From Apodemus sylvaticus (taxonomy: Eukaryota; Chordata; Mammalia; Rodentia; Muridae), in contig NC_067473.1 in NCBI RefSeq assembly GCF_947179515.1, forward strand, positions 101,025,782-101,089,781: a stretch of DNA of 64,000 nt, in the 5' to 3' direction. The notes below the pieces were generated by a model. That model was not told where the DNA came from, searched no databases, and was given only the letters and a program-made list of their open reading frames with translations. The position numbers and the translations under genes are program-made. Below are positions 32,801 to 48,200 of the stretch, piece by piece (the stretch's first letter is position 1; every line of letters starts with the position of its first letter).

Positions 32801-35800
32801 TTTAAGACCACTTCCAGTGACATACCTCCTCTAAAAGGGCCCACAAATCCCCCATTTAAATTACATTTAAATTAAAAAAAGAAAAAGAAAAATGAAAATA
32901 ATAACAAAAATCTCATTAACCTGTAAAACCTAAAATAATTATTTGGCCTGTCTTATTTAGTGATTTTTTTTTCTGCTGTTACGAAGAGACATCATGACCA
33001 AGGCAATTTGTAAAATAAAGAGTTTAATTGGAAGCTTGCTTACAGTTTCAGGAGGTAAATTCAAGACAATCATGGCAGGGGGCAGGGGGCAGGGGGCAGG
33101 GGCAGGCTGGCATGGCTGGCATGGCTGGAGCAGAAGCTGAGAGGGTCTTTTCTGATCCACAACTGGAAATGGTGAAGGCGTTTGAAGCCTTAAAAACCAC
33201 TTCCAGTGACATACCTCCTCCAAAAAGGCCCACAACTCCCCCAACAACACACCCTACTCTTCAAATATATAAGCCTGTAGGGGCCATTCTTATTTAAACC
33301 ACACATCAACTCTGTTCTAACAATTACTCAGGTATATTTTGGGTAACTCACGTAAATGGCACGATCACAGAAAATCATCAAAATCCAGTTACTCACTTGT
33401 GCATTGCCCTGGGCTCAATCCATAGTGCCATGTACACCATGGTGTTCTGGGCCAGCAGCATGGCTCAGTTAGGTAAAGTGCTTGCTGGCTTGCAGCAGAA
33501 ACCTGATGACTTGAGTTCAATCCCTAGAACCCACAGTGAAAGAGGAAACTGACTCCCAAAGTTGTCCTCTGATCTCCACATTACAGTGTGACACCCATAA
33601 ACCTGAATTCTCTTATCTTTGACTCCTGACACACAGTCTCCACACCTCCCTCTCTCTCCTCCCTCTCTCCCCTCTCTGCACCCCCCCACACACAATTTTT
33701 CATACAAAATTTTTGCTCTGCTCATGAATATCACTTAGTTCCCATAAGCAACTTTCAGAATGACAGCACAATTCTCAACACATTAAAGAAGCTCAAAAAA
33801 CATGTAAAGATTACCAAAACAATAATGCTTCCTTTTTAATACTGGTCTACCCAAAGAGGTGTTCAGCATAGATAAGCAAACCTGTTTCTCTTCTGGAAAC
33901 ATGATCAACTGTTACGTTTAAGAAGGCTGCCCATGTTCTCATATTATATAGCCATATTTCACTTGGTTTAAAGACATCTAAATCTCCTTTCTCAAATCCT
34001 TTTTAGTCTACCCTAGGTAAGACAGACCTACCTAAATATCTCTCCTGTATTCTACAAATAAATTTTCTTATAGAGTTCCCCTCAAAGTACCTAAAAGAAA
34101 GAGTAACTTACTCAAGAGCAGGCCTTAGAACTCTGACTTTTAATGCTTCTAATATTCGATTTAACTCCACAAATGGTTCTTTCTGACTTGGGTCCACAGA
34201 CAGACCAGATTCCTGGAAGGGAAAAACAAACAAACAAACAAACAAACAAACAAACGAACAAACTTGTTAATATATTCATTCACAGTGGAAAAAGCTGATC
34301 TAGATTATAAAATCCGGGGCTGTCAAAGATAACTTTCTTTTGGCATATACTTCTAGGGCAGAAACAGAGACTGTCCTACCTCTATGCTTCTGTCAAATCT
34401 GAGCTGAGCACCGACCATGGACTCCCAGTAGGTGTGGTTCTGAATACACAGGCCAAAACAGTGTAAACCCATACTCTTCCCTGAGATATAAGATGCACCT
34501 GGAGGTCTGGCCACAAGAAGAGAAGGCCTCACTGGAAACTGCAGAGCTACAAAGAGTGTCTAAGAACTTCACGGGACAGATGCTATGAAGCTAAGCTCTC
34601 TTACTGCCTTTCTTTCTATATGAGAAAAACAAGCTTTGTTTAAGCTGCTATCTTGAGTCTGTTACTTGAAGACAAACTGATCTTCAATGACACAATTTAC
34701 TGTAAGATCTGTATGGACACACATACCTCAAAAGGTACAAAGCAAGACCCACATACCATTGATTTAAATTGTTTCAAACTCAAAAGGCTTAGATTATAGA
34801 CTGGTTTATGATGTACTTTAAATTATTTTATCTTTTGAGATCTTTATTTTTTTAAACAACAACAACAAATGCAACAGAATAGAGTCTGGAGTAATGAATA
34901 AGGGGCTGAATCACACAGTCTCCCTGAATGGCCCTGGGTATATTCCTTGGTTCTTCAAACCTCACACTTCTTGTGTGTGGAACAGCGACAATAACTCCTA
35001 TCTCACAATGTAGCAGAAAGGAAAAGCAGGGTGTGGCCCGGAGGAAACACAGAATACACACACAGCAGCTGCTACTCGCATGAATACATGGTGTCCTAAC
35101 AGGCAATGCCCACCTGACGTAAATTTTAGCCTAAAATGTCATTTAATATAGTTCTGCTATATCAAAAAGCAAACATTGATGTTTCTGTTTCTTTTCTCTT
35201 TCCTGCTATATTAATTCCCTCATCACAGGAAGAGAAGGGGCCGGGTAAATGGTACACGCCGTAAGTACAGCACTGTGGAGGCTGGCACAGGAGGAGCCTG
35301 GGTCACATAGGAAAAGTAATAGTACTTCTGATACTCTGACTTGTGTCCAGGAATCAACCTACCAGACTCAGAATAAAGAAACAACAATTTTGATATTAAA
35401 CTCTCAGTGTAATTTCTTAAGGAAAGGGCAATTCAGATACTACATTATAGCACTATGATTTCTCAGAACTTAAAACATTTCCTAGAAAAATTATTTATCC
35501 ATGATAATTAAAATATTCCAAATCTACCTACAGTTCGAGGCACACCCAAGTCCCATCTGCAGACACTGAAACTGCACAGCACTGCTTTGTTCTCCCCTGC
35601 CTCACTGGCATGTGCTTACCTGGCAGAGCTCCTCAGCTACATCCAGCATTCCTTGTCGGAAGAAGTGTTCCACCATGACCTCATTGAGAAGCCGTTGGCT
35701 GTCTGCCTGCCAGCAGCCGTCTATTCCCACACTGCTAATGTCAGAATCAAAATTCTGGGGGAAAAAGAAAAGAATCATGTATAGATGACTTCCTTTTTTC

Positions 35801-36168
35801 ATCTCACCTAACAGAAAGAAGCATCTTACAGAAAGGTTTACATCTTACTTTGGTGTTATCAGAAAGTACCCAATTCAATTCATCTACACAATCACAGGCA
35901 AGGATTTTCCTATTGCTTCTTTTATATCTTTTCACTTTTGGGCATTACTGATGGAATAAACATGAATATTTTTTTTAAAAAAAGTTGGGAAACACTTTAG
36001 GAAAATATAGATTTGACACTGACTTCTGTGAAACCAAAATCAATAAGCCAATTTCCAGGTATTATACCATAACAATATTTGTTGGAAGTATGCTAGATAA
36101 TCTGCTAAAAGCATGCTCAATGCAGCACTGTCTGGAATGTGAAGGACAGACATACAGACAGACAGACA

Positions 36169-36207
<39 letters not shown>

Positions 36208-39200
36208 ACCTCAATGAACATAGGACTGCTACATGATACAGCCCACTAACTGCAGTTCTGAGGCTGGGACTGATGAGACAGGTGGTAAAAAGGGTGGTTT
36301 CTATTACCAGGCCTAATTTGAGCTTTGGATGCTAGTTCTGACCGCACAGAGCACACTTTAGACTTTGAAAACTGAAGGTAGACTGGCTACTCAGAAGTAC
36401 AATCAAGACAACTGTGAACCAAACCAAACCAAACTTGTAACCCACAGAAGACGACTGTCTGCCCATCAGAGGGCAGCTCAGCTTTGTTTGGCATACAAGG
36501 AACCAAGCAGAGTTCACATGGCATAGAAGAGGAAGTGAGAAGCACCAAGGTCAAACTGACAAATGCTGAAACCCACAACTTCCAAGCTATCGTTACAAAA
36601 ATGTTCCCCAAAAAGGCAAACACTCTTTTTAGAAAAGTATTGTTGTTCTCTCTTTCTACCACATGAGTTCTAGGGACAGAACTCAAATTGTCAAATTGGT
36701 TGAACCTAATCTCCAACCCCAGAAGGCAAACACTCTTGAAACACCAAGGACAGTGTTGGTGTTTACTGGAAACAGTAAAGAATTAGAAGACACAGTAACC
36801 AACCTAAACTCACTAGAGACACAGAAAGGCAGGAACAAGAGTGGCAGTGCAGGAAGCCAACATACATTACTATACACATTATCCAGTTAGAAACCAGAAA
36901 AACAAGATGGAAAGCAAAACAAAACACAAATGAACAAGTGGGAAAATAACCAGTATACTATGTGCCACCAAAGAACCAAAGAATAGGAAAAAGAATTGCC
37001 AGAGAAATACACTTAGATACAAGAAACAGGAAACTTCCAAAAAGGACAGAAATCCCACTTGAGAGCATTGAAATGTTAACATTTAAACAAAACAAAATGA
37101 ACCAAAGCCCAAGGCAACCAGCTGAGGAAAACTGGCCTGTCAGACTGAAGAGATGACGGTTCAGGTGAGCTAAGACCAGTTCAGACCCCAAGCGCCCACG
37201 TCAAGCTGAATACAGCAGCACACATTTGCAAGCCCAGAGCTCCTGTGCAAGCAAGATGGGAGGTGGAGACAGGAGGACCTGCAGTAGTTCACAGGCCAGC
37301 CAGCTTGACACACACATACAAAGCAGGAACAAGAACACCTGAGGTTGCCATGGGCAAGCGTGCATGAGTGCACGTGTGTGTAGATTTAAAAGAAAATGGT
37401 TACTTACAGAGGGAAGAGAGGAACTATGATTTCAATGATTACAGATTTCGCAACAGAAACTACGGCGTTAAAAGGATATTATAGTACCTCCCCCCCCAAG
37501 AAAGAAAATCCATATTCCAGAATTATATATCCAGTAAAAATATCCTTCAGAAAGGAAGATGAAGTAAGCATTCTCGGACAAAGAGGATTTTGTTTTGGCA
37601 GATTTACATCAACACTAAAGAAGAAGTAGGGTGAAGGTGGCGCACAGCATTAATCCCAGCACTGAGGCAGGCAGGTCGCTGTGAATTCGAGGCCAGCCTG
37701 GTCTACAGAGCTAGTTCCAGGATAGCCAGGGAAACACAAAGAAACCGTTTCAAAAACAAAACAAAAAATTAGTGAAGAAAGAACAAATCTGTATCACTGT
37801 CTCCAAGTTTTTTGTCTAGTTCGTTTTTTGCTTTCTTTGCCGTTCATAAGTCTCTATTTTTAAAAACTATACAAATCAATGAAACAAGATTATCTGATCT
37901 ACCTGAAATTACAATTCCTGGCAACCTTTGCTTAACTAGTCTAACCAACAGGATACTAGTTTATAGACTATAAAAGAATAGCCTATAAGTAACTGACAGT
38001 AGCAAACCAAAAAGGTGCTCTTTTCCAAAATTGAGCATATTTTTCCATAGTTATCTTTCCTGGTTTTAGGTGTCCATGCAGGAGCTAAGGTAAATACATC
38101 AAAATCTGAATTCACTCAGGCAAAATGAAAGCCAAAACTCCAATATTATTATATCTTAATTTAAATTTATTATGAGACTTTTTCATTTTCATTTACTCTT
38201 TGACAATTCTATATGGGTATATAATATAGTTGTATCATATTCATTCCCCCTTTACTGCCTTACTGTTGCTTCTAGATCACTTCTTCCTAGTAAGAAATAC
38301 CTACTTTAATGTCCTTTATCTTACTACTGACTCAGGGTTTAACTGGGGTTACTTACATGAACACACCAGAGTGTTATTTACTGTATGGTAGCATGGGTAA
38401 TTCAACAGTGAAGGGAAAGTACTCACTCCCCTTCTCCAGCAGCTATCACTGTCAAAAAAGCTCCTCCACCAGGAGTTGGGGAGCACCATTCTTATCTAAC
38501 CTCTTGAACTAGAATCTAACCAGTAGAAAAAAAAAAAAAACCCCACAAAGCAATGCTAAAATGATGCACACATGAACTGACTGGTCCACAGCACTAATGA
38601 AGCACAATCACCTATAAGGTTTTGAGTTTGACTTCTACTTATCAGAGACCCTACATTTGAAAGTTGATTCATGGGGGCTGGAGAGAGGGCTCAGCGGTTA
38701 AGAGCACCGGCTGCTCTTCCAAAGGTCCTGAGTTCAATTCCCAGCAACCACATGGTGGCTCACAATCATCTGTAATGGGATCTGATGCCCTCTTCTGGTG
38801 TGTCTGAAGAGAGGAATGGTGTACTCATATTCATAGAAAATAAATAAATAAATCTAAAAAAAAAAAAAGAATAAGAAGAAAAGGGAAAAAAAGAAAGAAA
38901 AGAAAGTTGATTCATGGCAGGTCAGTGATACTTTAAAAAAAAACAGTTTACATTTTGTGTGCTGTCTGTAACAACCAGAAAACTGGACTGGTGATATTTT
39001 CCTTTTCTTCTGGACTCAACTAGAAACCCACAGTACTCTGGGGCTATTTTATACCTGAGTCTATTCAAATAAATAAATAACGGGTATCTAATGATGTAAT
39101 TCACTGCAAACTCAGAATCTGTCCATAATTCCCCACATTCTTAAGCGTATGTAATAAGCAACAGCCACCTAATGGAGTTACCCCCTCACTGGTTTGTGAA

Positions 39201-42200
39201 CAAACATAACCCTAGGTAGCAATGACTTGTTTAACAATTACTTCTCAAGCTTATCAACAGCCTATAAATTTGTCAGCAGCTATTTAGTTCACCAGGAAAC
39301 AAAGAAAGAAAACAACCACAAAAAAAAAAAAAATGCTTTCAAGGACATTTTCACTTGTTAATATATATTATCGGTTTTCTTGTTTTTGGAAACAGGGTTT
39401 TATGTAGCCCAAGCTGGCCTCAAACACACTATATAATAAAAGGCGATCTTGAACTCTTGACATCCTGCCTTCCTCACAAGTGCAGAGAGACTGAGTATAT
39501 AGACACGATGCCTAACATACTATCAGAATTTTAATAGTTACGGGTAGTTTCCTTCTGAAGGACTGTAACGCCCTCCTCCACTTCTCCTGAGGACTATGGA
39601 AGTCACTTCCATATCCCATCTTCTTCTGCAGGCATTCTAGCCATCCAAACGTGGATAATGAAGATGCCCCTTGCAGTGAATAAACATGGTTCTGCCTTAG
39701 TTAGGGTTTTACTGCTGTGAACAGACACCATGGCCAAGGCAACTCTTATAAGAACAACATTTAATTGGGGTTGGCTTATAGATTCAGAAGTTCAGTCCAT
39801 TATCATCAAGGAGGGAACATGGCTGTATCTAGGCAGGCATGGTGCAGGAGGAGCTGAGAGTTCTACATCTTCACCTGAAGGCTGCTAGCAGAATACTGGC
39901 TTCCAGGCAGCTAGGATGAGGGTCATAAAGCCCACAGCCACAGTGACACACTTTCTCCAACAAAGTCATACCTACTCCAACAGGAAACAAAGGCCACACC
40001 TTCTGATAGAGCCACTTTCTGGGCCAAGCATACAAAAACCATCACACTGCCTAAGGTCAGACCAAGCCTTTCTTTCCTTCTGCCTTCTTTCTCTACAGCT
40101 GCTTTTAAAATAATCTAACAGTTATCATTATCACTATCTGCTCAAATAATACAATTCTTTTGATAATTAATTTCCTTGAGATATATAACAAAAAATAAAT
40201 GCTTATCGAGAAACCTTTTAAGAGTCTAGCATTTAAACAGTGCTATGGAGTTTTACAAGGACGCCCTTCACGTCCTCACTTTCTTAAAGCCTTCTATGGT
40301 TGCTACTGCATAGGTAAGAAAGATGTGACAGCCTTTCCAGTAGGATTATCTTTAATCACACTGAAACTTTCTAACATAGTTGCTGTCTTTGACAGAAGGA
40401 TACATGTTTCTAAATTCCCTTCAACCACCTACTCTTTCACTTTAAACAATTAAGGAAGAGGAGAAACCCTTTCACAGTTTATGTTCTGGTTGCACGTAAT
40501 AAAAATTAAAGCCAAAATATAAACTCGATGTTGAGGAGATGCAATACTAGTTAACTCCCTTCATTATAACTGCAGGTTCTTATTCAGTATTGCATCAGAG
40601 CTAGTATTCCTTCCAGCTTCTGTTTCTAGGTAACCAAACACATTTACATGGCTGCCCAGGAAATCAACAACACTGTAAACAAGCAGAGGCAATAATGTAA
40701 AGAAACATCTATTATTAGCAGCATCTGCTTTACTTTTCCCTTTCATATTTGTAAAACAATGAGATTTACACAGCATTTAGGAAGCAGAGGCCAGACGATC
40801 TTGAGTTCAGCGTCAGCCTGGGTTACACTGCAAACTAAAAGCAAACAATATGCCAGGCATGGTGGCACATACCTTTAATTCCAACACTTGGGAGGCTCAG
40901 GCTGGCGGATCTCTGAGTTTGAGGCCATGCTGGTCTATAGAATGAGTTCTAGGATAGCCAGGTCTACCCAGAGAAACCCTGTCTTGAAAAACAAATAATA
41001 AAGCAAAGAGAAGCCTGGCACGATGATCTTACACAGGAAGGAAGGATTCAAACAAAAACCATAAAAGGAAAAGCAAAGTTGCCCATTTATGCAGGACGCA
41101 ATAAAGCTTGGAAAAAGAACACCACAACACACCGAATCTGGAGAGCGAGGGTGGAGAAGCCATGAGAACTGAACAGTCTATATATACTATCTCTTTAACC
41201 ACCTCATGGATACAATCAGGTAGGTTTAAAGAGTGGTTTTATTGCTCACCTAAATGCATTTGTGAATCATAGATACTGTGCAGTCTGGGGTAAAACAGTA
41301 TTTGCTTTAATTCCTCAGTGCCAACTCTTGGTGTTATTTTTAAGCTTCCTATCTACTTTGAAGAAAAATTGGCATATGAACCCAACAATAGGTTACTGTC
41401 GCACCCACAAGGAACCCATTCTTTCTCAACATCTACTTAATCTGGGTTAGTAAGACAGAGCAAACTCCAAAGGACTCTCAACAGAGTAAGGAGACCTGGA
41501 CTGGAAGAGATCACTACTTCATATTCAACTCATAAAGAATATGGAAGCAAACCTCCAACTGAAAAGAAAGACAGCCAATGTAAGAGGAAACCATGGGCAA
41601 AATAATATGAAATTCACAAGAAGTCATCCTAATGGTCACATGTGAAAAGACAAAAGGCAGGAAAGGCAAAGTGAGTATGACCAGATACTATTTCATACCC
41701 ACCTGGTTAATCTTCAAAGATTTTAATATCTGGTCATTGAAAATGTGATGAGAAATGAGGGAACAGCACTGTCACACATGCTGAACAGGATTGTAAATTG
41801 GCATAAGCCCTAAGGGAAAAATCTGGCAACACCCTGTAAAGCTGATGCTAAGGTTCAAGATCTATGAGGAAACAGCCTGTACTCATATGCTAGACTGCAG
41901 TCCTTCACAAGCTACGGCTGCGAAAGGAGCTTGGTAGTGTAGCACAACTGGCGGCATAGGTGGAACTCTAGATGCCAACACTATCTTTTTTGACAACCTA
42001 TTACCTCCTCTGTACAATACTCACAGCTCTGCTTTGTATTCAAAGGTTCATACTACTAAACTTTTACTTTATAAGCATAAAGACATACTGAGCCGCACCT
42101 CAGGGTGCGCCCACACTTACAAAGATAAACATGCTCCACAACTTCTGTCTGTCACTCCCCTATCCCTCAAGGATCGCACATCCCCATCTGCTGCCCCACT

Positions 42201-45200
42201 GTCTCTTAGAACAGAGAAATGTCAGTGACTTACTCTCCCAAATATGGCAAACATATTTTTCCATTTTACAAGGAAAGGAGAAAGACTCCTGTGCATACCA
42301 CAGGTGCCCCTCCCAATGAATTCTAATTGAGAAGATTCCTTAAAATCTCAACTCTAAGCTTTAATATCAGTTTCCCCATTTGCTCTCTGGCTCTCACATA
42401 AACCTCAGTTTTTACATCATGCCTAGGATTGCAGTTGCTGGGATTCAAGTTAAATTAAACCATTATTCAAGAAGATGTAAATAATGCACAAAATGTTCTA
42501 CCAATATTCATCCAAAGCAAATATTTAACCTGCAGAAAGTGAGTCTGAGGCAGTCCTTGCCACCAATTCTGATGCCACTTGTAAAATAATCTCCACTAGA
42601 AAACACAAACTTTTATTAAAGTTTTATTAGTGGTGTTGTGTGTATATGATGTGACTGTGAAAACGGGTGGAGAGCTGAGTGACACGACCTGTATATGGAG
42701 GGCAAAGGGCAGCTTGTGAGAGGAATCTGCTCTCTCCTTCACCAGAGTTCTAGGGATCAAATTCAGGTCACTAGTCTTGTTCATTTTGCACTTTTTTTCT
42801 GCTGAGCCATTAGAAAATACAAACAAAACAAACACATAAAAAACAACAAATTCACAAGGTGGTAGTGTGGTACCTACCTTTAATCTCAGCACTAGGAAGT
42901 CAGAGGCAGGTAGCTCTGAGTTTGAGGCCAGATAGCTATGGCTATAGAGAGAAAACGTGTCTCAAAAAACACAAAACAACACAACAAATTCCTTCATTCA
43001 AAATCACTTAAACTGGGTGTGGTAATAAATCTGTACACACACACACACACACACCACTAATCTAGTCACAGCCCAGATTTTTTGCACAATTTACTGTATA
43101 GGTCTTTTTGTGCCTTTTGGTCTAATGTGCCACAGGTGCTAGACCAAGCCCAATATTTTATCTTCTATCTTCTTGATCAGGTAAAGTGGGAATATGCCAG
43201 TCCGGAGGAATCTTCTGGCCCTAATCCTATGAGACCTGACTACCAGGCTTCCTTTTATGATCTTTACTATAATTTAATAAATGGTTATCATCTAAATAAT
43301 GTAGCTTCATTCCGTTCAAAACAGGATTTTATTTTTAAAACAAAAACAACATACATAAGGCTTATAACTAGAGCAGATATATAACAAATGACAGAGAAAG
43401 CCAAGCTCCACTCAGTTTCTCTGGATGGTTTTCAGGCTACAAGGGGCAGAGGCAGTGTAACCACACCAGTGCTTATGTTCAGTAAGCAAGGAACCACAAA
43501 TCATCTAGCTGTTAGGATGCTGGGTTCTTAGAGAGAGAAGTTCTTTTTACTCAAGCAAGCTGGTTTGAAGGGGAGTGGTGGGCAGGGGGATAACGCTTCA
43601 GAGACGCTCCCTCCTGTCTTGGCACCTGGGTTTGTCTCCTACCTCAGACCAGATTCCCTCCAGGACCACTACTGTACTTCTAGGACACCTCCCAACCTCA
43701 CAGACTCCCTGTCCTAATTAGGGTTAATACTGTTGTTAGGGAACACCGTGACCAAAACAACTTAGGGGAGGAAGGGGTTTATTTGGCATACATCTTCACA
43801 GCACAGTTTACCATCAAAGGCAGTCAGGACAGGAACTCAAAACCAGGAACTGGAAGGCAGGAGCTGATGCAGAGGCTCGCTCTGCATGGCTTGCTCAACC
43901 GGCACAGCTGGTCCCTCCTCCATTAATCATTAAGAAAATGCCCAGCAGGCTTGCCTGCTGCTTGATCTTATGGAGGCATTTTCTAAATTGAGGCTCCCTC
44001 CTCTAGGATGACTACAGCTAGTGTCAAGCTGACATAAACCAGCCAGTACACTCCCTTCCCTAAGGCTCTAATGAAAACTACCCCACCCCCTTACACACCT
44101 GGGGAAAATTTCTGGGGCAGGCACAGTGCACACGTCTGGCTGGAAAAGGTCCATCAACAGAACAAGCACTATGACCCAAGTAGACAAGAAACAGACTACA
44201 GCAGCTCCTACTGAAACCATGCAGTTCAAAAGAAAGAACTTTCATCTTGACCACAAAGGTAAGCTACTTTACCATCCCTAAATAAAGTTCGCCGGTGTCA
44301 GACTGCATTTTTTTCTTACTGTAGTTTTTATTAGTTATTTGGGGTGGAGAGTAATCTGGTATGTTTTATTTCATTCTTAGGGAATGCCTTCCTTGCTGTT
44401 TAATCACCAGTTTCTCTTTATATCTGGCAGCTACCAATTCCCTTTCACTAACTCAACAAGTACTTTCTAGTATACATGTAAAATTACATTTGTACTTCAG
44501 AACTCAGTTTAGCTTTGTCTTAATTAGACAATCATCTACTCTTCTTAATGTCCCTTTCTCTCTTTTTAATAACGTCTTTACCACAGAAGGATGCATTCAC
44601 TACATACTGACTTTAAAGTCAGTCTATATAGAGCTTCCCCCAACTTATCTCAACCAGAGCTGGAAGCTAAGCACAAGATCTAATTGCTGCATTATCTTTT
44701 ATCTATTCTTGAAACCAGTCATACTGACATAAAATTCAAACAATTACCTTAATTATTTAAAAATATTAGCTACTTAACTTTCAATACTATCATTGTTTAA
44801 CATCAGCATTTTGCTTCCCCGATGCTAGCTGCTCCACCTAGTGGCAGAAAACCAGTCTGGGCAACGCAGTTAACACTTTTTAACCACCATTTCACCCCAA
44901 CATCAATCACCCTTGCCATACCTCACTTATTTTCAAGTAAAGTTTAAGAACAAATTTTGAAACCACTTTCCACACCTTGGTGTGCGCTGCAGGCTGTATC
45001 CTGAGGCGTGGTGGCTAACACCTCTTCACCTCCGCCCCTCACGGGTACATGGCACGCTAGCAGCACGGGGCACAAGCACGTAAAGCACTCAGCGACTGCT
45101 CCCCACCCTGACCACCACTTACTTTCATCCTATGCCAAGCTAACCCTCCCTTGCTTTCTCTACATTCTTTGTTCCTTTTGGTCACCTACTGGATAAAATT

Positions 45201-48200
45201 CAGGATGGAATTCATTATCCCTACATCTGTACCAACCTGATCTTTCCTAGTTTCAGGAAGAGAACTTTCCCTAACCAAGCCAGTCCTTCTGTCTTTAACA
45301 AGTGTTGTTCTTTTGTTTTCTATCTTAACAGAAAATCTCACTTCATAGCTTTCTTCTTCTGAATCTTACACATTCTTCCAAGTCATATTTAAGATACTAA
45401 CTCTACAAACCTTAGATTAGCTAAAAGTACAACAATAATTTCTTTATAGTTTCATGAACACTTAAAGTTTATTTGCCTCAGAACTTTTCCCATTGTTTTA
45501 TGTAAGAAAACCTAGCACTTTTCACAAGACTAGTTAAGATTTCTAGCATATAAATAACATGTATTACTTTTAGCTCTTAACCATAACATGCATTTTAAAA
45601 GCTTAGAATCTCAGCATTATTCACTATTCATATTGGCCACTCTTCCCCCATCTCCTCTAAATACAATTTCTAACAAGTAGGAAGTAGAAAATTAAAAACA
45701 GCCCAACACACTATTTCCTTTTGTAAAAAATAAGTGGATTAAATAAAGATGCTGACAAAATCAAAGGGCTAAAATACTTTAATAGGCAACACATTGAAGT
45801 AAAAACCTCAATGTTTTATATTCACAATAATAAAAAGCTAGACAATTCCTTCAAAAATCCAAACTTCTCTGCTTACATTTTCAGGGGAAAAAAATAATAC
45901 TAAAAAGAAAAAGAAAGAAAACCTTAACACACTAAAGGAAAAAATTACTACTTAGGGCTTTAAAGATACACTAAAAGTTTTTCGTTCATACTCACCTGTC
46001 AAACAGTACATCACAGCATATAAAATACACACTAGAAGTAACACAGGTACTAAAATGGAAGAAAGCATTTTAACCTCAGCTGTGACTTAAAGCTTCCATT
46101 CCCTCCAGTCTTCCAAGAAAGGAAGCATCGATTAACCTGAAGTCTCCACTGCAAACCTGGGTCTTGTTTGTACAAATACACATACACACCTAATAGATGG
46201 TGCCTGCCTGGTTGGTCCTTTGAATGTGCCTTTTATGGGCTGGAGAGGTGACTCAGCAGTTAAGACCACTGGCTGTTCTTTCAGAGGACCTGGTTCAATT
46301 CCCAGCACCCACATCCAACTCATAACTGTCTGTAGCTCCAATTTCAGAAGCACCTTCAGACATATATGAAGGCAAAACATTAATGCACATAAAATAAAAG
46401 CAAATAAATTTTTTTAAAGTTCCTTTTCCCTTAAAGAAAGGTCATAATTTATCTTCTATGCTGTTTCAAAATCCTATGTTTTGAATCTGTAAAAATTACA
46501 TACTCATTCCTGTTCATAGGGCTTAAAGGTCTATTTCTTACTTCGAAATGTTGTTAATATGCCTTTTAAAATAACAAATACAGCCTGCTCCTAAGGAGGC
46601 AACTGTTTCTCTGGGAGGAGAAAGTGTCCCTAAAATGGCTCTCACAGGCAACTAGACAGCACCCAGTCCACTGCAAGTTGGCTTGCCTTGGTGCCCACGA
46701 GCCCTGGACAATAGTTTTGGCTTTATCCTGCTTACTCACCAAATACCTGAATGCACTCCACCTTTACAGTAAGTTTCCCAAAGCTTGCATACATTTGCCA
46801 AGTTCAAGTTAAGTGTGTCGGATTTAACAAGCCAGTGGAGTCTTAAATAATAACAGCCTACACAGACTCCTCATGTATATATGAAGCCTTTCCACAACAT
46901 CTAGAACATCAGTTGGAAACCAGCTTCCTCTTTGGGCAACATAGCAGGTGCCAAAATTACATGGAGTATGGACAGATGCCTGCAAATGAGCCCTACCACC
47001 AAGTCATTACATACTCACAAACTGCTGTGATTTCCTATGCTGGATGAAAAGAATCTTTGTAACTAAAGCCTAAGCTACTTTCCTAAAACTGTAAACACAT
47101 TTCTGAAAGAAACTATTCTGTTTCTCTCAAAACTGTAGTTATTTGAAGCCCTTATAACTTCCAAGTACATGAAAAGATATCTCAAAACTAAGACTACATT
47201 AAATACCTAATAAGAAACATGCTTCAAATATCCTCTTCCAACCCAAATCAGAATGTACATTATTAACTATAAATGTGTTCCCTAGAGACCCATTCTCAAA
47301 GAGGTACTCGATTTTAATGCCAAGAACATCTTACTACTTTGCTCAAAAACTAGTCAAGATATTTGACAACCCAAAGCGATGTCTGTAAAACCTGCTGTAT
47401 CTGGGAAGCCAAGCACAGCATGTGTCAACTGCAGGAAGGGCCTAAGAGTAAAAGAGAGTTCTTAGAATGATTATGGCAGAAGGCGGCACACACAAACCTG
47501 AACCGACAGCTGAGGTTTACCATCCCCATTTAATCCAAGCAAGGGCTCTGGTCCCAGGAACACCCGCTGCCTCGGACATTAACTCTTCTCACTGTAACAA
47601 CACTCAGTCTGCTTCCCAGATGATGGCTCCCTTAGTAAATGCAGAAAGCAGCGGGCCCAGTGATCTTGCAGGTCACCCAGGAACCTCTTAGGGGTCTCTG
47701 CACCATCAGAACCACCAGGATGTTTTGGCCACAAAGATCTGCAGCTTCTTAAGCAAATGCAATGGCTGCTCACCCACAGATGATTTGAGACTGTCTCTCA
47801 AATATCCATTCCACACGTATCAAAACAACCACTTCAGGTACCAACTGATAACTTCCCATACCACCACCCCGATGGTGTGATTGCTAAGCTTACTTCCACA
47901 GCCAAGTTCACCCACATCAAGTTACCAAACAGGTTTCAAACTTCAAAGGTATTTCAGAGAATACTCACTGCATTCCCAGCCTTTGCTGGTGACTGCCATC
48001 ATTAACCCAAGACCATCACTCTTATGGGCCACTAAAACTTCCCTTAGTCATACAGTCCCCAAAGCCCCTGCCACTTGCAGTCCTGTAGTACCACACTTAC
48101 CAGCAAACGAATCTCTCTAGGAACTGTCCTGACTTAGGCACCACTGAGCCTAGCCTTTCAATACTTTTACACCACAGGGTAATCTCTAACAGTGGGATAC

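Larger units (their letters stand above)
21252..34111 (-). other. Rmnd5a: Rmnd5a intron 4 (retroelement-rich)
   Basis: A 12.9-kb intron. From low to high coordinate it holds ID-like SINEs, B3 and B2 copies, an old L1 remnant, a rodent L1 of about 1.9 kb interrupted by B1, a URR1-like repeat, B1, an ERV-like stretch, further B3 and B1 copies, a B3 split by a nested repeat, and two related repeats near 32.7-33.3 kb. I see no exon of another gene. Confidence 0.8.

Noticed and set aside
33072..33128. A CRISPR-like tandem array
   Set aside because: Units are 7-9 nt with no spacers, in a mammalian intron; an ordinary minisatellite.
47467..47691. A 74-codon + strand frame in Rmnd5a intron 2
   Set aside because: No recognised domain and no supporting signals; the flank is unique but non-coding in appearance.
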